Assembly (NCBI RefSeq): GCF_030160235.1
Contig: NZ_BSNY01000034.1
Coordinates: forward strand, 186,001 to 250,000
Source of the DNA: Mesorhizobium huakuii
GTDB lineage: Bacteria; Pseudomonadota; Alphaproteobacteria; Rhizobiales; Rhizobiaceae
Reading direction: 5' to 3'
Length of the DNA stretch: 64,000 nt
Part shown: positions 7,405 to 16,985 of the stretch, one piece after another
Layout: each line of letters starts with the position of its first letter
Position numbering within the stretch: the first letter of the stretch is position 1
Notes under the pieces: generated by a model
The model's input: only the letters and a program-made list of their open reading frames with translations
What the model was told of the DNA's origin: nothing
Database searches by the model: none
Program-made: the position numbers and the translations under genes

Positions 7405-8574
7405 TCACTCGAAGACGATGCTCGGCACCGCCGCTTCGGCCGCGCCGCGTTCTTCATTGACCCTGTCCCAGACCTTGGCTGCGATGTCGCGATAGGTTTT
7501 GGCCTCGGCGCTATCGGGCTTCGAGACAACCACTGGCGCCCCGGCATCCGAGCTTTCGCGGATTCCCATTTCCAGCGGCACTTCGCCGAGGAAAGTGACG
7601 CCGAGGCGTTCGGCCTCGCGGCGCGCACCGCCATGGCCGAAAATGTCGTAGCGCTTGCCGGTGTCCGGGGCGATGAAATAGCTCATGTTCTCGACGATGC
7701 CGAGCAGCGGCACGTCGACCTTCTTGAACATGTTCAGCCCCTTGCGGGCGTCGATCAGAGCCAGGTCCTGCGGTGTCGAGACGATGACGGCGCCGGCCAG
7801 CGGCACCTGCTGCGCCATGGTCAGCTGCGCGTCGCCGGTGCCGGGTGGCATGTCGACGACGAGCACGTCGAGCCGGCCCCATTCGACCTCGCGAAGCATC
7901 TGCGTCAGCGCCGACATCACCATCGGCCCGCGCCAGATCATCGGCGTCTCCTCATCGACGAGGAAGCCCATCGACATCACCTTGAGGCCGTAATTCTCCA
8001 TCGGCTTCAGGATCTTGCCGTCAACCGTCTGCGGCCGGCCGTGAATGTTGAGCAGCTTCGGCATGGACGGGCCGTAGATGTCGGCATCGAGCACGCCGAC
8101 GCGCAAGCCATTGGCGGCAAGGCCGAGCGCGAGGTTGACGGCGGTGGTCGATTTGCCGACGCCGCCCTTGCCCGAGGCAACGGCGATGATCGCCTCGATA
8201 CCGGGTACGCCGCGCTTGCCCGAACTGTGCGAAGCGGGGGCATGCGGCGCGGGGCGCTGCGGAGCCGCCGGCGGTGCCGGCCTGGGCGCCGGGCGCGCTG
8301 GGACCGGTGCCTCCATGCCGCCGCCCTTCTTTTCCGCCGTCAGCGCCACCACGGCGCCGGCAACCCCTGGAATTGCCTTGACGACGCGCTCGGCGGCGGC
8401 GCGCAGCGGTTCCATCTCCTGCGCCCTGGCGGCGGGAACGGTGATCGAGAAGAACACTTTCGAATCGGCGATGAAAATCTCGGAAACCATGCCGAGGTCG
8501 ACGATGTTGCCGGTAAAGTCCGGCCCGTTGACCGTCTTCAGGCGCTCGGTGACGATTTCCTTGGTGACGGACAT
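7405..8574 (-). CDS. Mrp/ApbC-type iron-sulfur carrier ATPase
   Basis: The 389-aa cytoplasmic P-loop ATPase is of the Mrp/NBP35 family. It has an N-terminal DUF59/MIP18-like domain (about residues 1-85), a Pro/Ala-rich linker, a deviant Walker A (ASGKGGVGKSTT), and VDMPPGTGDAQL. The family delivers Fe-S clusters to target enzymes, which suits a neighbourhood with Fe-S dehydratases and formate dehydrogenase. The CxxC that often follows ENMSYFI in bacterial Mrp is replaced by ENMSYFIAPDTG, so cluster binding through that motif is not possible. ATG 8574 has GAGGAAAG upstream; longer frames to 8808 run into non-coding sequence. Confidence 0.88.
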   Translation of the reverse strand: MSVTKEIVTERLKTVNGPDFTGNIVDLGMVSEIFIADSKVFFSITVPAARAQEMEPLRAAAERVVKAIPGVAGAVVALTAEKKGGGMEAPVPARPAPRPAPPAAPQRPAPHAPASHSSGKRGVPGIEAIIAVASGKGGVGKSTTAVNLALGLAANGLRVGVLDADIYGPSMPKLLNIHGRPQTVDGKILKPMENYGLKVMSMGFLVDEETPMIWRGPMVMSALTQMLREVEWGRLDVLVVDMPPGTGDAQLTMAQQVPLAGAVIVSTPQDLALIDARKGLNMFKKVDVPLLGIVENMSYFIAPDTGKRYDIFGHGGARREAERLGVTFLGEVPLEMGIRESSDAGAPVVVSKPDSAEAKTYRDIAAKVWDRVNEERGAAEAAVPSIVFE

Positions 8575-8779
8575 GATCTTTCCTCGGCGTTTGGCATCCA
8601 GATAGTGCAGTTTCCGGCGAGAACCAAGCCGTGACGCAAAGGCTTGCGCAGCGTGCCACGGAAAACGACCGATGCTGTCGCCGGATGACGCTTCCGGCCG
8701 ATTGCCGATGGCCAAACGGGCGGCGTGCCCTATTTCGGTTGCCTGGATGAGGACACGATGGTCCGGGAAGGAGACGGTC

Positions 8780-9157
8780 ATGCTCGAAAACAGCAACGCA
8801 ACGGCCAATCTCGCCGTCAGGGACCTGACAAAGGCAAAGGCCTTCTATGAAGGCACGCTAGGCCTCAGGCAGGTCGACGATATGGGCGGCGAGCTTGTCG
8901 TCTACAAAAGCGGCGACACGCTCATCAATGTCTACCATTCGCAATTCGCAGGTACCAACAAGGCGACGGCAGTGACGTGGACGGTGGGCGATCAGATCGA
9001 GACTGTCGTCAAATCATTGAAATCGAAAGGCGTTGTCTTCGAGCATTACGAAATGCCCGGCCTGACGATCAAGGGCGACATCCATGTCGGCCAAGGCATG
9101 AAGGTCGCCTGGTTCAAGGACCCGGACGGCAACATCCTGAACCTCGTCGACAAATAG
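8780..9157 (+). CDS. VOC (glyoxalase/bleomycin-resistance-like) protein
   Basis: The 125-aa single-domain protein is of the vicinal oxygen chelate fold. It reads NATANLAVRDLTKAKAFYE, then GTLGLRQVDDMGG, and ends VAWFKDPDGNILNLV, the typical closing motif of glyoxalase-like domains. Members are lyases, dioxygenases or binding proteins, and the substrate cannot be assigned. ATG 8780 follows GGAAGGAGA. It is convergent with the phosphate transporter gene, with only 16 bases between the stops. Confidence 0.8.
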   Translation: MLENSNATANLAVRDLTKAKAFYEGTLGLRQVDDMGGELVVYKSGDTLINVYHSQFAGTNKATAVTWTVGDQIETVVKSLKSKGVVFEHYEMPGLTIKGDIHVGQGMKVAWFKDPDGNILNLVDK

Positions 9158-9173
9158 GCTTCGGCGCTCCGCG

Positions 9174-10178
9174 TCAGCCTGCCAGGTTCGTGACGAAATA
9201 AGTGAGGGCCGAGATCGCCGCCGTCGCCGGCAAGGTGACGATCCAGGCAATGACGATGTTGCCGGCGATGCCCCAGCGCACGGCCGAGACGCGGCGGGCC
9301 GCGCCGACGCCGATGATGGCGCCGGTAATCGTATGGGTGGTCGATACGGGAACGCCGAGCCAGGTGGCGGCGAACAGCGTGATGGCACCGCCGGTTTCGG
9401 CGCAGAAGCCCTGCATCGGGTTGAGCCGGGTGATCTTCGAACCCATTGTGTGGACGATCCGCCAGCCGCCCAACAGCGTGCCAAGCGCCAGCGCCGACTG
9501 GCAGGTCAGGACGACCCACAGCGGCACGTAGAATTTCTCGCCGAGCATGCCTTGCGAATAGAGCAGCACGGCGATGATGCCCATGGTCTTCTGGGCATCG
9601 TTGCCGCCGTGGCCGAGCGAATAGAGCGAGGCGGAAAAGAACTGCAGGACGCGAAAGGTGCTGTCGACGGCGAACGGCGTCTGGCGCACGAACAGCCACG
9701 AAACCACCAGGATCAGGACGAGCGCCAGGACAAACCCGGTCGCCGGCGAGAGCACGATCGCGGCGACCGTCTTGCCAAGTCCCGACCAGACGATGGCACC
9801 GATGCCCCCTTTTGCGACGCCGGCACCGACCAGCCCGCCGATCAGCGCGTGCGAACTGCTCGAGGGGATGCCGGCGATCCAGGTGACGATGTTCCAGACG
9901 ATGGCGCCGACGAGGGCCGAGAAGATCACCGCCGGCGTGACGATGCTGACGTCGACGATGCCTTTCCCCACGGTCTCGGCGACATGAAGGCCGAAGAACA
10001 TGAAGGCAATGAAGTTGAAGAAGGCCGCCCAGAGCACCGCATATTGCGGCCGGAGCACGCGGGTGGAAACGATGGTGGCTATGGAATTAGCCGCATCGTG
10101 CAGGCCATTGAGAAAATCGAAGAATAGCGCGACGGCGACGAGGCCGGCCAGCAGGGGGAAAGCGATCGCGACGTCCAT
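9174..10178 (-). CDS. pitA: PiT-family inorganic phosphate transporter
   Basis: The 334-aa multi-spanning inner-membrane protein belongs to the PiT family. It shows the duplicated signatures: FLNGLHDAANSIATIVSTR in the N-terminal half, and GGNDAQKTMG and VSTTHTITGAIIGVG in the C-terminal half. It takes up phosphate (usually as a metal-phosphate complex) driven by protons. It is preceded by the DUF47 gene with only 3 bases between them, the classic pit accessory-pit operon order. Its length is somewhat short for E. coli PitA but usual for rhizobial Pit. Confidence 0.92.
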   Translation of the reverse strand: MDVAIAFPLLAGLVAVALFFDFLNGLHDAANSIATIVSTRVLRPQYAVLWAAFFNFIAFMFFGLHVAETVGKGIVDVSIVTPAVIFSALVGAIVWNIVTWIAGIPSSSSHALIGGLVGAGVAKGGIGAIVWSGLGKTVAAIVLSPATGFVLALVLILVVSWLFVRQTPFAVDSTFRVLQFFSASLYSLGHGGNDAQKTMGIIAVLLYSQGMLGEKFYVPLWVVLTCQSALALGTLLGGWRIVHTMGSKITRLNPMQGFCAETGGAITLFAATWLGVPVSTTHTITGAIIGVGAARRVSAVRWGIAGNIVIAWIVTLPATAAISALTYFVTNLAG

Positions 10179-10181
10179 CGC

Positions 10182-10823
10182 CTAGACGTTCTCGATGACG
10201 ATGCCGCTGATCTCGTTGGCGACGTCCTCGAAACGGTCGACCACCTTCTCCAGCTGGCCATAGATCTCGCTGCCGATGAGATAGGCCATCGCGTCGCCGC
10301 GGCCATGGCGCCTGAACAGATCCTTAAGGCCCTGCTCATGCAGATCGTCGGCCCGGCCTTCGGCGCGCATCACCTCCTCGGCAAGGGCATTGAGGCGTGC
10401 GCTGTTGGCGCCGACCTTGGCAAGCAGCGGGATTGCTTCCGCGACCAGCCGGGCGGCGTCGACGATGACGGCGCCCATTTCCTGCATCAGCGGATCGAAC
10501 TCCCTTTTCTCGAACAGCCTCACCGTCTTGACGGTCTTGTGCATCATGTCGATGGCGTCATCCATCGACTGGATCAGATCCTTGATGTCGCCGCGATCGA
10601 AAGGCGTGATGAAGGAGCGCCGCACGGCAAGCAGGACTTCCGCGGTGATATGATCGGCCTCATCCTCGAGATCGACGATCTTCTGGCACCAGCGATCGAT
10701 GTCCTTGCCCTGGAGAAGCTGCTGCAGCGCTTCCGCGCCCCCGACCACGGTGCGGGAATGCCGCTCGAACAGCTCGAAGAAACGATCTTCCCGCGGCAGC
10801 AGCTTGCGGAACCAGCCCAGCAT
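10182..10823 (-). CDS. DUF47 (PhoU-like) Pit accessory protein
   Basis: The 213-aa cytoplasmic helical protein is of the DUF47/TIGR00153 family, related to PhoU. It starts MLGWFRKLLPREDRFFELFERH and contains LEDEADHITAEVL and SMDDAIDMMHKTV, typical of the family. DUF47 proteins are encoded with Pit transporters and are thought to modulate their activity. In rhizobia this pair forms the low-affinity phosphate system. ATG 10823 is used; the frame is open much further upstream only by chance. It lies immediately upstream of pitA in one operon. Confidence 0.9.
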   Translation of the reverse strand: MLGWFRKLLPREDRFFELFERHSRTVVGGAEALQQLLQGKDIDRWCQKIVDLEDEADHITAEVLLAVRRSFITPFDRGDIKDLIQSMDDAIDMMHKTVKTVRLFEKREFDPLMQEMGAVIVDAARLVAEAIPLLAKVGANSARLNALAEEVMRAEGRADDLHEQGLKDLFRRHGRGDAMAYLIGSEIYGQLEKVVDRFEDVANEISGIVIENV

Positions 10824-10992
10824 GTCAGTCTCCCATCGCGCCCGGTTCACGACCGTTTCATTGACATAGCGCCGCATGACGCTGCGGGAAACAGTAAGCC
10901 GGCTGAAAGATGTGGATGCGGAACGATTACGCGTGGTGCTTGCGGCAAAGGAGAATTTCCCCGAGCCTGCGCGTGACGACCGGAAGGATGGC

Positions 10993-11892
10993 ATGATCGA
11001 CAAACTCGAATTCTTCATCGCATTGGCCAAGGAAGAGCATTTCGGCCGGGCGGCGGAAGCCTGTGGGGTCACCCAGCCGACCCTGTCGGCCGGCCTCAAG
11101 CAGCTGGAGGGGCAGCTCGGCGTCATGCTGGTCAATCGCGGGTCGCGTTTCCAGGGGCTGACGCCTGAGGGCAAGCAGGTGCTGGTCTGGGCGCGCCGCA
11201 TCGTCGGCGATACAAGGACCATGCGCGAGGAGATGCGCGCGGCGCGCCATGGCCTTTCCGGGCGCATCCGCATTGCCGCCATCCCGACGGCACTGGCCAT
11301 GGTGGCGCGGCTGACGACGCCGTTTCGCGAAAAGCATCCGGGCGTCACCTTCTCGGTGCTGTCGCGCACCTCGATCGAAGTCTTGTCGCTGCTCGGCAAT
11401 TTCGACATCGACGCCGGCATCACCTATCTCGACAACGAGCCGCTCGGGCGGGTGACCAGCGTGCCGCTCTATGACGAGCGCTATCGGCTGATCACGGCGG
11501 TCGGAAATCCCTATTCCGACCGCGACAAAGTGACATGGGCCGAGATCAGCCGGTTGCCGCTGTGCCTGCTGACGCCGGACATGCAGAACCGCCGTATCAT
11601 CGACCAGCATCTGGCCGAGGCCGGCGTTCAGGTGCGGCCGACGTTGGAATCCAACTCGATGATCGTGCTGTTCTCGCACATCCGCACCGGCAAATGGTCG
11701 TCGATCATGCCGCTCAACCTTGCGGAAACATTCGGCTTTTCAGAACCGATCCGGGCCATTCCGATCGTCGAGCCCGACGCCAGCCACACGGTCGGCCTGG
11801 TGGCCGCGCCGCGCGAGCCGCACACGCCGCTCGTCCAGGCGCTGCTGGACGAGGCAATGGCGCTGGCAGACGATTTCCGCGCCCACCGCTAG
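10993..11892 (+). CDS. LysR-type regulator, probable formate dehydrogenase regulator
   Basis: The 299-aa protein has an N-terminal LysR winged helix (MIDKLEFFIALAKEEHFG, AAEACGVTQPTLSAGLKQLE) and a LysR substrate-binding domain from about residue 90. It stands directly upstream of and co-oriented with fdsGBACD, in the place where fdsR-type activators occur in other bacteria, so control by formate or a related signal is likely though inferred. ATG 10993 has GGAAGG nearby. A LysR-type box (GATAGAA-N3-TTCTATC) lies between this gene and fdsG. Confidence 0.82.
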   Translation: MIDKLEFFIALAKEEHFGRAAEACGVTQPTLSAGLKQLEGQLGVMLVNRGSRFQGLTPEGKQVLVWARRIVGDTRTMREEMRAARHGLSGRIRIAAIPTALAMVARLTTPFREKHPGVTFSVLSRTSIEVLSLLGNFDIDAGITYLDNEPLGRVTSVPLYDERYRLITAVGNPYSDRDKVTWAEISRLPLCLLTPDMQNRRIIDQHLAEAGVQVRPTLESNSMIVLFSHIRTGKWSSIMPLNLAETFGFSEPIRAIPIVEPDASHTVGLVAAPREPHTPLVQALLDEAMALADDFRAHR

Positions 11893-11919
11893 GGTAGAGA
11901 ATGGCGGCTGAGCGTGCTC

Positions 11920-11936
11920 GATAGAAGATTTCTATC
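11920..11936. promoter_or_regulatory. LysR-type binding site upstream of fdsG
   Basis: The perfect dyad GATAGAA-GAT-TTCTATC has the ATAG-N7-CTAT shape of LysR-family (OxyR-like) half-sites and a T-N11-A core. It lies 91 bp before the fdsG start and downstream of the LysR gene, fitting control of the formate dehydrogenase operon. Confidence 0.5.
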
Positions 11937-12027
11937 AAGCGACGGATCAGCTTTATTGATTTCGCTGGTTTCCTCTGTTTTTGTAACGACTTAGCGCTAG
12001 AACGCTACCGACCAGGGAGGGCGCTGC

Positions 12028-12507
12028 ATGACGATGCAGCCTGCAAGTACCGAGATCGCATCGCGCACGGCGGCGATTATCCAAGAGTTGAAGGGCCTCG
12101 AAGGCCCGTTGCTGCCGATCCTGCACGAGATCCAGGAAGAATTCGGCCATGTGCCGCAGGCGGCGCTGCCGGTCATCGCCGATGGGCTGAACCTCTCCAG
12201 GGCCGAGGTGCACGGCGTCGTCACCTTCTATCATGATTTCCGTGCCCGGCCGGCCGGGCGGCATGTGCTGAAGCTCTGCCAGGCCGAAGCCTGCCAGTCG
12301 ATGGGCTCGGATGCCGTCGCCGCCAAGATCAAGCAGTTGCTAGGCATCGGTTTCCACGAGACCACCCGCGACGGATCGGTTACACTCGAGCCGGTCTATT
12401 GCCTCGGGCTTTGCGCCTGTTCGCCGTCGGCGATGCTGGACGGCGAGGTGATCGGGCGGCTCGATGACGAGAAGATCGACGAGATCCTTGCCGAGGTGCG
12501 CTCATGA
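12028..12507 (+). CDS. fdsG: NAD-dependent formate dehydrogenase gamma subunit
   Basis: The 159-aa protein is homologous to NuoE and carries one [2Fe-2S] cluster with the four ligand cysteines in LCQAEACQS and YCLGLCACSP. In soluble FdsABG(D) enzymes it helps pass electrons from the formate-oxidising subunit to the flavin subunit. ATG 12028 is preceded by AGGGAGG at 12014-12020. It is first in the fdsGBACD operon and overlaps fdsB by 4 bases (ATGA), so translation is coupled. Confidence 0.94.
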   Translation: MTMQPASTEIASRTAAIIQELKGLEGPLLPILHEIQEEFGHVPQAALPVIADGLNLSRAEVHGVVTFYHDFRARPAGRHVLKLCQAEACQSMGSDAVAAKIKQLLGIGFHETTRDGSVTLEPVYCLGLCACSPSAMLDGEVIGRLDDEKIDEILAEVRS

Positions 12508-14060
12508 TCCCCCGCATCTACATTCCCGGCGATTCCGGTGCGCTGGCGCTCGGCGCTGAAAAGGTCGCCAAGGCGATCGCCAAGGAACTAGCAGAGCGAG
12601 GCATCGAGGCCAAGATCGTGCGCAACGGATCGCGCGGCGCCTATTTCCTCGAGCCGATGGTCGAAGTGGCGACTGCCAATGGTCGCGTCGCCTACGGACC
12701 GGTCAAGCCTTCCGACGTCAAGAGCCTGTTCGACAGCGGCTTCCTCACCGGTGGCCACCACAAGCGCTGGCTCGGCGCGCCCGACAAGATCCCGTTCCTG
12801 GCCAAGCAGACCCGGCTGACCTTCGCCCGCTGCGGCATCAACGACCCGCTGTCGCTCGACGCCTACAAGTCGCTAGGCGGGCTCAAGGGGCTGCAGAACG
12901 CCGTCGCCATGGCACCGGCCGACATTGTCAAGCAGGTTACGGATTCGGGCCTGCGCGGCCGCGGCGGCGCCGGCTTCCCGACCGGCATCAAGTGGAAGAC
13001 GGTGCTGGATACGACATCCGAGCGCAAATACATCGTCTGCAACGCCGATGAGGGCGATAGCGCCACTTTCGCCGACCGCATGATCATGGAAGGCGACCCC
13101 TTCGTGCTGATCGAAGGCATGACGATCGCCGGCGTCGCCACCGGGGCGACCAAGGGCTTCGTCTATATCCGCTCGGAATATCCGCATGCGGTGGCGACAA
13201 TGAACAAGGCCGTCGAAATCGCCCGCAAGGCCGGCGTGCTCGGCGTCAACGTGCTGGGTTCGCCCAACGCATTCGACATGGAAATCCGCGTCGGCGCCGG
13301 CGCCTATGTCTGCGGCGAGGAAACCTCGCTGCTGAACAGCCTGGAAGGCAAGCGCGGCGTGGTGCGCGCCAAGCCCCCGCTGCCGGCCATCCAGGGCCTG
13401 TTCGGCAAGCCGACGGTGATCAACAACGTCATCAGCCTGGCCTCGGTGCCCATCATCATGGATAAGGGTGCGGCCTTCTACAAGGATTTCGGCATGGGCC
13501 GCTCGCGCGGCACCATCCCGATCCAGATCGCCGGCAACGTCAAGCAGGGCGGCCTGTTCGAGACCGCTTTCGGCCTGACGCTCGGCGAGATCGTCGACGA
13601 CATCGGCGGCGGCACGGCAACTGGCCGTCCGGTGAAGGCGGTACAGGTCGGCGGTCCGCTTGGCGCCTATTTCCCGCGCGCCCTGTTCGACACGCCGTTC
13701 GACTACGAGGAATTCGCCAAGCGCGACGGGCTGATCGGCCATGCCGGCATTACCGTGTTCGACGACACCGCCGACATGCTGAAGCAGGCGCGCTTCGCCA
13801 TGGAATTCTGCGCCATCGAAAGCTGCGGCAAGTGCACGCCCTGCCGCATCGGCTCGACGCGCGGCGTCGAGACCATCGACAGGCTTGCCGCCGGCATCGA
13901 GCCGGAAAAGAACCTCGCTCTGGTCACCGACCTCTGCAACACGATGAAGTTCGGTTCGCTGTGCGCGCTGGGCGGCTTCACGCCCTATCCGGTGATGAGT
14001 TCGATCACGCATTTCCCCGAAGATTTCAAGCCCGCGCCGGCGCGCGTGGCTGCTGAATAG
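12504..14060 (+). CDS. fdsB: NAD-dependent formate dehydrogenase beta subunit
   Basis: The 518-aa protein is homologous to NuoF, with an additional N-terminal thioredoxin-like region (about residues 1-120). It has the FMN/NAD-binding GRGGAGFPTGIKWK segment, and near the C-terminus the [4Fe-4S] ligands in ESCGKCTPCRIGSTRG. It is the diaphorase subunit that reduces NAD+ with electrons from formate. It is coupled to fdsG by overlapping start and stop codons, and the ribosome-binding site of fdsA (AGGAG) overlaps its own stop. Confidence 0.95.
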   Translation: MIPRIYIPGDSGALALGAEKVAKAIAKELAERGIEAKIVRNGSRGAYFLEPMVEVATANGRVAYGPVKPSDVKSLFDSGFLTGGHHKRWLGAPDKIPFLAKQTRLTFARCGINDPLSLDAYKSLGGLKGLQNAVAMAPADIVKQVTDSGLRGRGGAGFPTGIKWKTVLDTTSERKYIVCNADEGDSATFADRMIMEGDPFVLIEGMTIAGVATGATKGFVYIRSEYPHAVATMNKAVEIARKAGVLGVNVLGSPNAFDMEIRVGAGAYVCGEETSLLNSLEGKRGVVRAKPPLPAIQGLFGKPTVINNVISLASVPIIMDKGAAFYKDFGMGRSRGTIPIQIAGNVKQGGLFETAFGLTLGEIVDDIGGGTATGRPVKAVQVGGPLGAYFPRALFDTPFDYEEFAKRDGLIGHAGITVFDDTADMLKQARFAMEFCAIESCGKCTPCRIGSTRGVETIDRLAAGIEPEKNLALVTDLCNTMKFGSLCALGGFTPYPVMSSITHFPEDFKPAPARVAAE

Positions 14061-14070
14061 GAGCTGGCAG

Positions 14071-16983
14071 ATGAACATCAAGGCCGACTTCCCATCGCTG
14101 GTCGAAGAGATCGACTACGGAACCCCGGAGTCACGGGCGCAAAAGCAGGTCACGCTGAACGTCGACGGCCGCAGCATCACCGTGCCGGAAGGCACCTCGA
14201 TCATGCGCGCGGCGATGGAAGGCGGGGTCGAGATTCCGAAACTCTGCGCCACCGACATGCTGGACTCCTTCGGCTCGTGCCGCGTCTGCCTGGTCGAGAT
14301 CGAAGGGCGTGGTGGCACTCCGGCGTCCTGCACGACGCCTGTCGGTGAAGGCATGGTGGTGCGCACGCAGTCCGATCGGCTCGACGCCATCCGCCGCGGC
14401 GTCATGGAGCTTTACGTCTCCGACCATCCGACCGGCTGGAACGAGAAGGCCGGCACCGGCGCCAGCGAATTCGACACGGTGGCGAAGTCGGTCGGCCTGA
14501 CCGAGAACCGCTACGGCGTCGAGGGCCGCAACCACGTCAAGCAGGAAGACGGCGTGGCGCCTGGCCATGGCTCGCTGGCGGTCGACTACATCGCCCGCGA
14601 CGAATCCAATCCTTATTTCACCTATGATCCGGCGCAGTGCATCGTCTGCTCGCGCTGCGTGCGGGCGTGCGAGGAGGTGCAGGGCACCTTCGCGCTGACC
14701 ATCGAGGGCCGCGGTTTCGAATCGCGCATGGTCGCCGGCATGCATGAGGATTTCATCGCTTCAGAATGCGTGTCCTGCGGCGCCTGCGTGCAGGCCTGCC
14801 CGACCGACGCGCTGCGCGAGAAGACGGTGCTCGAGAAGGGCATGCCGGAACGCTCGGCCGTCACCACCTGCGCCTATTGCGGCGTCGGCTGCTCGTTCAA
14901 GGCCGAAGTGAAGGATGACGAAGTCATCCGCATGGTGCCCTACAAGGACGGCAAGGCGAACCACGGCCATAGCTGCGTCAAGGGCCGTTTCGCCTATGGC
15001 TACGCCACCCACAAGGACCGTATCCTGTCGCCGATGATCCGCGAGAAGATCTCCGACCCGTGGCGCGAAGTGAGCTGGGAAGAGGCGATCGCCCACACGG
15101 CCAAGGAATTCCGCCGGATCCAGTACCAGTACGGCCGCACCTCGATCGGCGGCATCACCTCCTCACGCTGCACCAATGAGGAGACCTATCTCGTCCAGAA
15201 GCTGGTGCGGCAGGGTTTCCGCAACAACAATGTCGACACCTGTGCCCGCGTCTGCCATTCGCCGACCGGCTACGGGCTCGGCCAGACCTACGGCACCTCG
15301 GCCGGCACGCAGGATTTCGACTCCGTCGAATTCACCGACGTCGCCGTCGTCATCGGCGCCAATCCGGTTTCCGCCCATCCGGTGTTCGCCTCGCGCCTCA
15401 AGAAGCGGCTGCGCCAGGGCGCCAAGCTGATCGTGCTCGATCCGCGCCGCACCGAGATGGTCAAGTCGGCGCATATCGAGGCCGACTATCATCTGCCGCT
15501 GAAGCCCGGCACCAACGTGGCGGTGCTGACGTCGCTGGCGCATGTCATCGTCACCGAAGGGCTTTTCGACGAAGCCTTCATCCGCGAACGCTGCGACTGG
15601 ACGGAGTTTCAGGACTGGGCGTCCTTCGTTGCGTTGCCGGAGAACAGCCCCGAGATCGTCGGCAAGCTTTCCGGCGTCGACCCGGAACTGATCCGGGGCG
15701 CCGCGCGGCTCTACGCCAAGGGCGGCAATGGCGCGATCTATTACGGCCTCGGCGTCACCGAGCACAGCCAGGGCTCGACCACGGTGATGGCGATCGCCAA
15801 CCTTGCAATGGCCACCGGCAATATCGGCCGGCCGGGCGTCGGCGTGAACCCGCTGCGCGGCCAGAACAATGTGCAGGGCTCGTGCGACATGGGCTCCTTC
15901 CCGCACGAATTGCCCGGCTATCGCCATATCTCCGGCGAAGCCGTGCGCGACATCTATGAGAGCCTGTGGGGCGTGAAGCTGGACGACGAACCCGGCCTGC
16001 GCATCCCCAACATGCTGGACGCCGCCGTCGACGGCTCCTTCAAGGGCATCTACATCCAGGGCGAGGACATATTGCAGTCCGACCCCGACACCAAGCATGT
16101 CGCGGGCGGTCTCGCCGCCATGGAATGCGTCGTCGTGCACGATCTCTTCCTCAACGAGACGGCGAACTACGCGCATGTCTTCCTGCCGGGTTCGACCTTC
16201 CTGGAAAAGGACGGCACCTTCACCAATGCCGAGCGCCGCATCAACATGGTGCGCAAGGTGCTGGAACCGAAGGCGCGCTATGCCGACTGGCAAGCGACGC
16301 AGGAGCTTGCCCGCGCGATCGGGCTCGACTGGAACTACACGCATCCGTCGCAGATCATGGACGAGATCGCCCAGACGACACCGAGCTTCGCCAATGTCTC
16401 CTTCGAGTTGCTTGACCGCGTCGGCTCGGTGCAGTGGCCGTGCAACGAGAAGGCCCCGCTCGGCACGCCGATCATGCACATAGACGGCTTCGTGCGCGGC
16501 AAGGGCAAGTTCATCCGCACCGAATATGTGGCGACGGACGAAAGGACCGGGCCGCGCTTCCCGCTGCTTTTGACCACCGGCCGCATCCTCAGCCAGTACA
16601 ATGTCGGCGCGCAGACGCGGCGCACCGACAACGTCATGTGGCACTCGGAAGACCGTCTGGAGATCCACCCGCACGACGCCGAGAACCGCGGCCTGCGCGA
16701 TGGCGATTGGGTGCGGCTGACCAGCCGTTCGGGCGAGACGACGCTGCGGGCGCTGATCACCGACCGGGTGTCGCCAGGCGTGGTCTACACCACCTTCCAC
16801 CATCCGGACACGCAAGCCAACGTCATCACCACCGACTTCTCGGACTGGGCGACCAACTGTCCGGAGTACAAGGTGACGGCAGTGCAGGTCGGTGCCTCGA
16901 ACGGCCCGTCTGACTGGCAGCGCGAGTACGATGAGCAGGCCAGGAACAGCCGCCGCATCGCCTCGCTGCAGGCGGCGGAGTAG
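14071..16983 (+). CDS. fdsA: NAD-dependent formate dehydrogenase alpha (catalytic) subunit
   Basis: The 970-aa molybdopterin oxidoreductase oxidises formate to CO2. Domains in order: an N-terminal NuoG-like [2Fe-2S] domain (Cys59, 70, 73, 87); two ferredoxin-type [4Fe-4S] motifs (CIVCSRCVRACEE, CVSCGACVQACP); the Moco-domain [4Fe-4S] motif beginning CAYCGVGC and closed by HSCVKGRF; then the bis-MGD domains. The Mo ligand is Cys395 in ARVCHSPTGYG, so it is not a selenoenzyme. The length matches Cupriavidus and Rhodobacter FdsA. It has no Tat signal, so it is cytoplasmic. It lies between fdsB and fdhD in one operon. Confidence 0.96.
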   Translation: MNIKADFPSLVEEIDYGTPESRAQKQVTLNVDGRSITVPEGTSIMRAAMEGGVEIPKLCATDMLDSFGSCRVCLVEIEGRGGTPASCTTPVGEGMVVRTQSDRLDAIRRGVMELYVSDHPTGWNEKAGTGASEFDTVAKSVGLTENRYGVEGRNHVKQEDGVAPGHGSLAVDYIARDESNPYFTYDPAQCIVCSRCVRACEEVQGTFALTIEGRGFESRMVAGMHEDFIASECVSCGACVQACPTDALREKTVLEKGMPERSAVTTCAYCGVGCSFKAEVKDDEVIRMVPYKDGKANHGHSCVKGRFAYGYATHKDRILSPMIREKISDPWREVSWEEAIAHTAKEFRRIQYQYGRTSIGGITSSRCTNEETYLVQKLVRQGFRNNNVDTCARVCHSPTGYGLGQTYGTSAGTQDFDSVEFTDVAVVIGANPVSAHPVFASRLKKRLRQGAKLIVLDPRRTEMVKSAHIEADYHLPLKPGTNVAVLTSLAHVIVTEGLFDEAFIRERCDWTEFQDWASFVALPENSPEIVGKLSGVDPELIRGAARLYAKGGNGAIYYGLGVTEHSQGSTTVMAIANLAMATGNIGRPGVGVNPLRGQNNVQGSCDMGSFPHELPGYRHISGEAVRDIYESLWGVKLDDEPGLRIPNMLDAAVDGSFKGIYIQGEDILQSDPDTKHVAGGLAAMECVVVHDLFLNETANYAHVFLPGSTFLEKDGTFTNAERRINMVRKVLEPKARYADWQATQELARAIGLDWNYTHPSQIMDEIAQTTPSFANVSFELLDRVGSVQWPCNEKAPLGTPIMHIDGFVRGKGKFIRTEYVATDERTGPRFPLLLTTGRILSQYNVGAQTRRTDNVMWHSEDRLEIHPHDAENRGLRDGDWVRLTSRSGETTLRALITDRVSPGVVYTTFHHPDTQANVITTDFSDWATNCPEYKVTAVQVGASNGPSDWQREYDEQARNSRRIASLQAAE

Positions 16984-16985
16984 CC

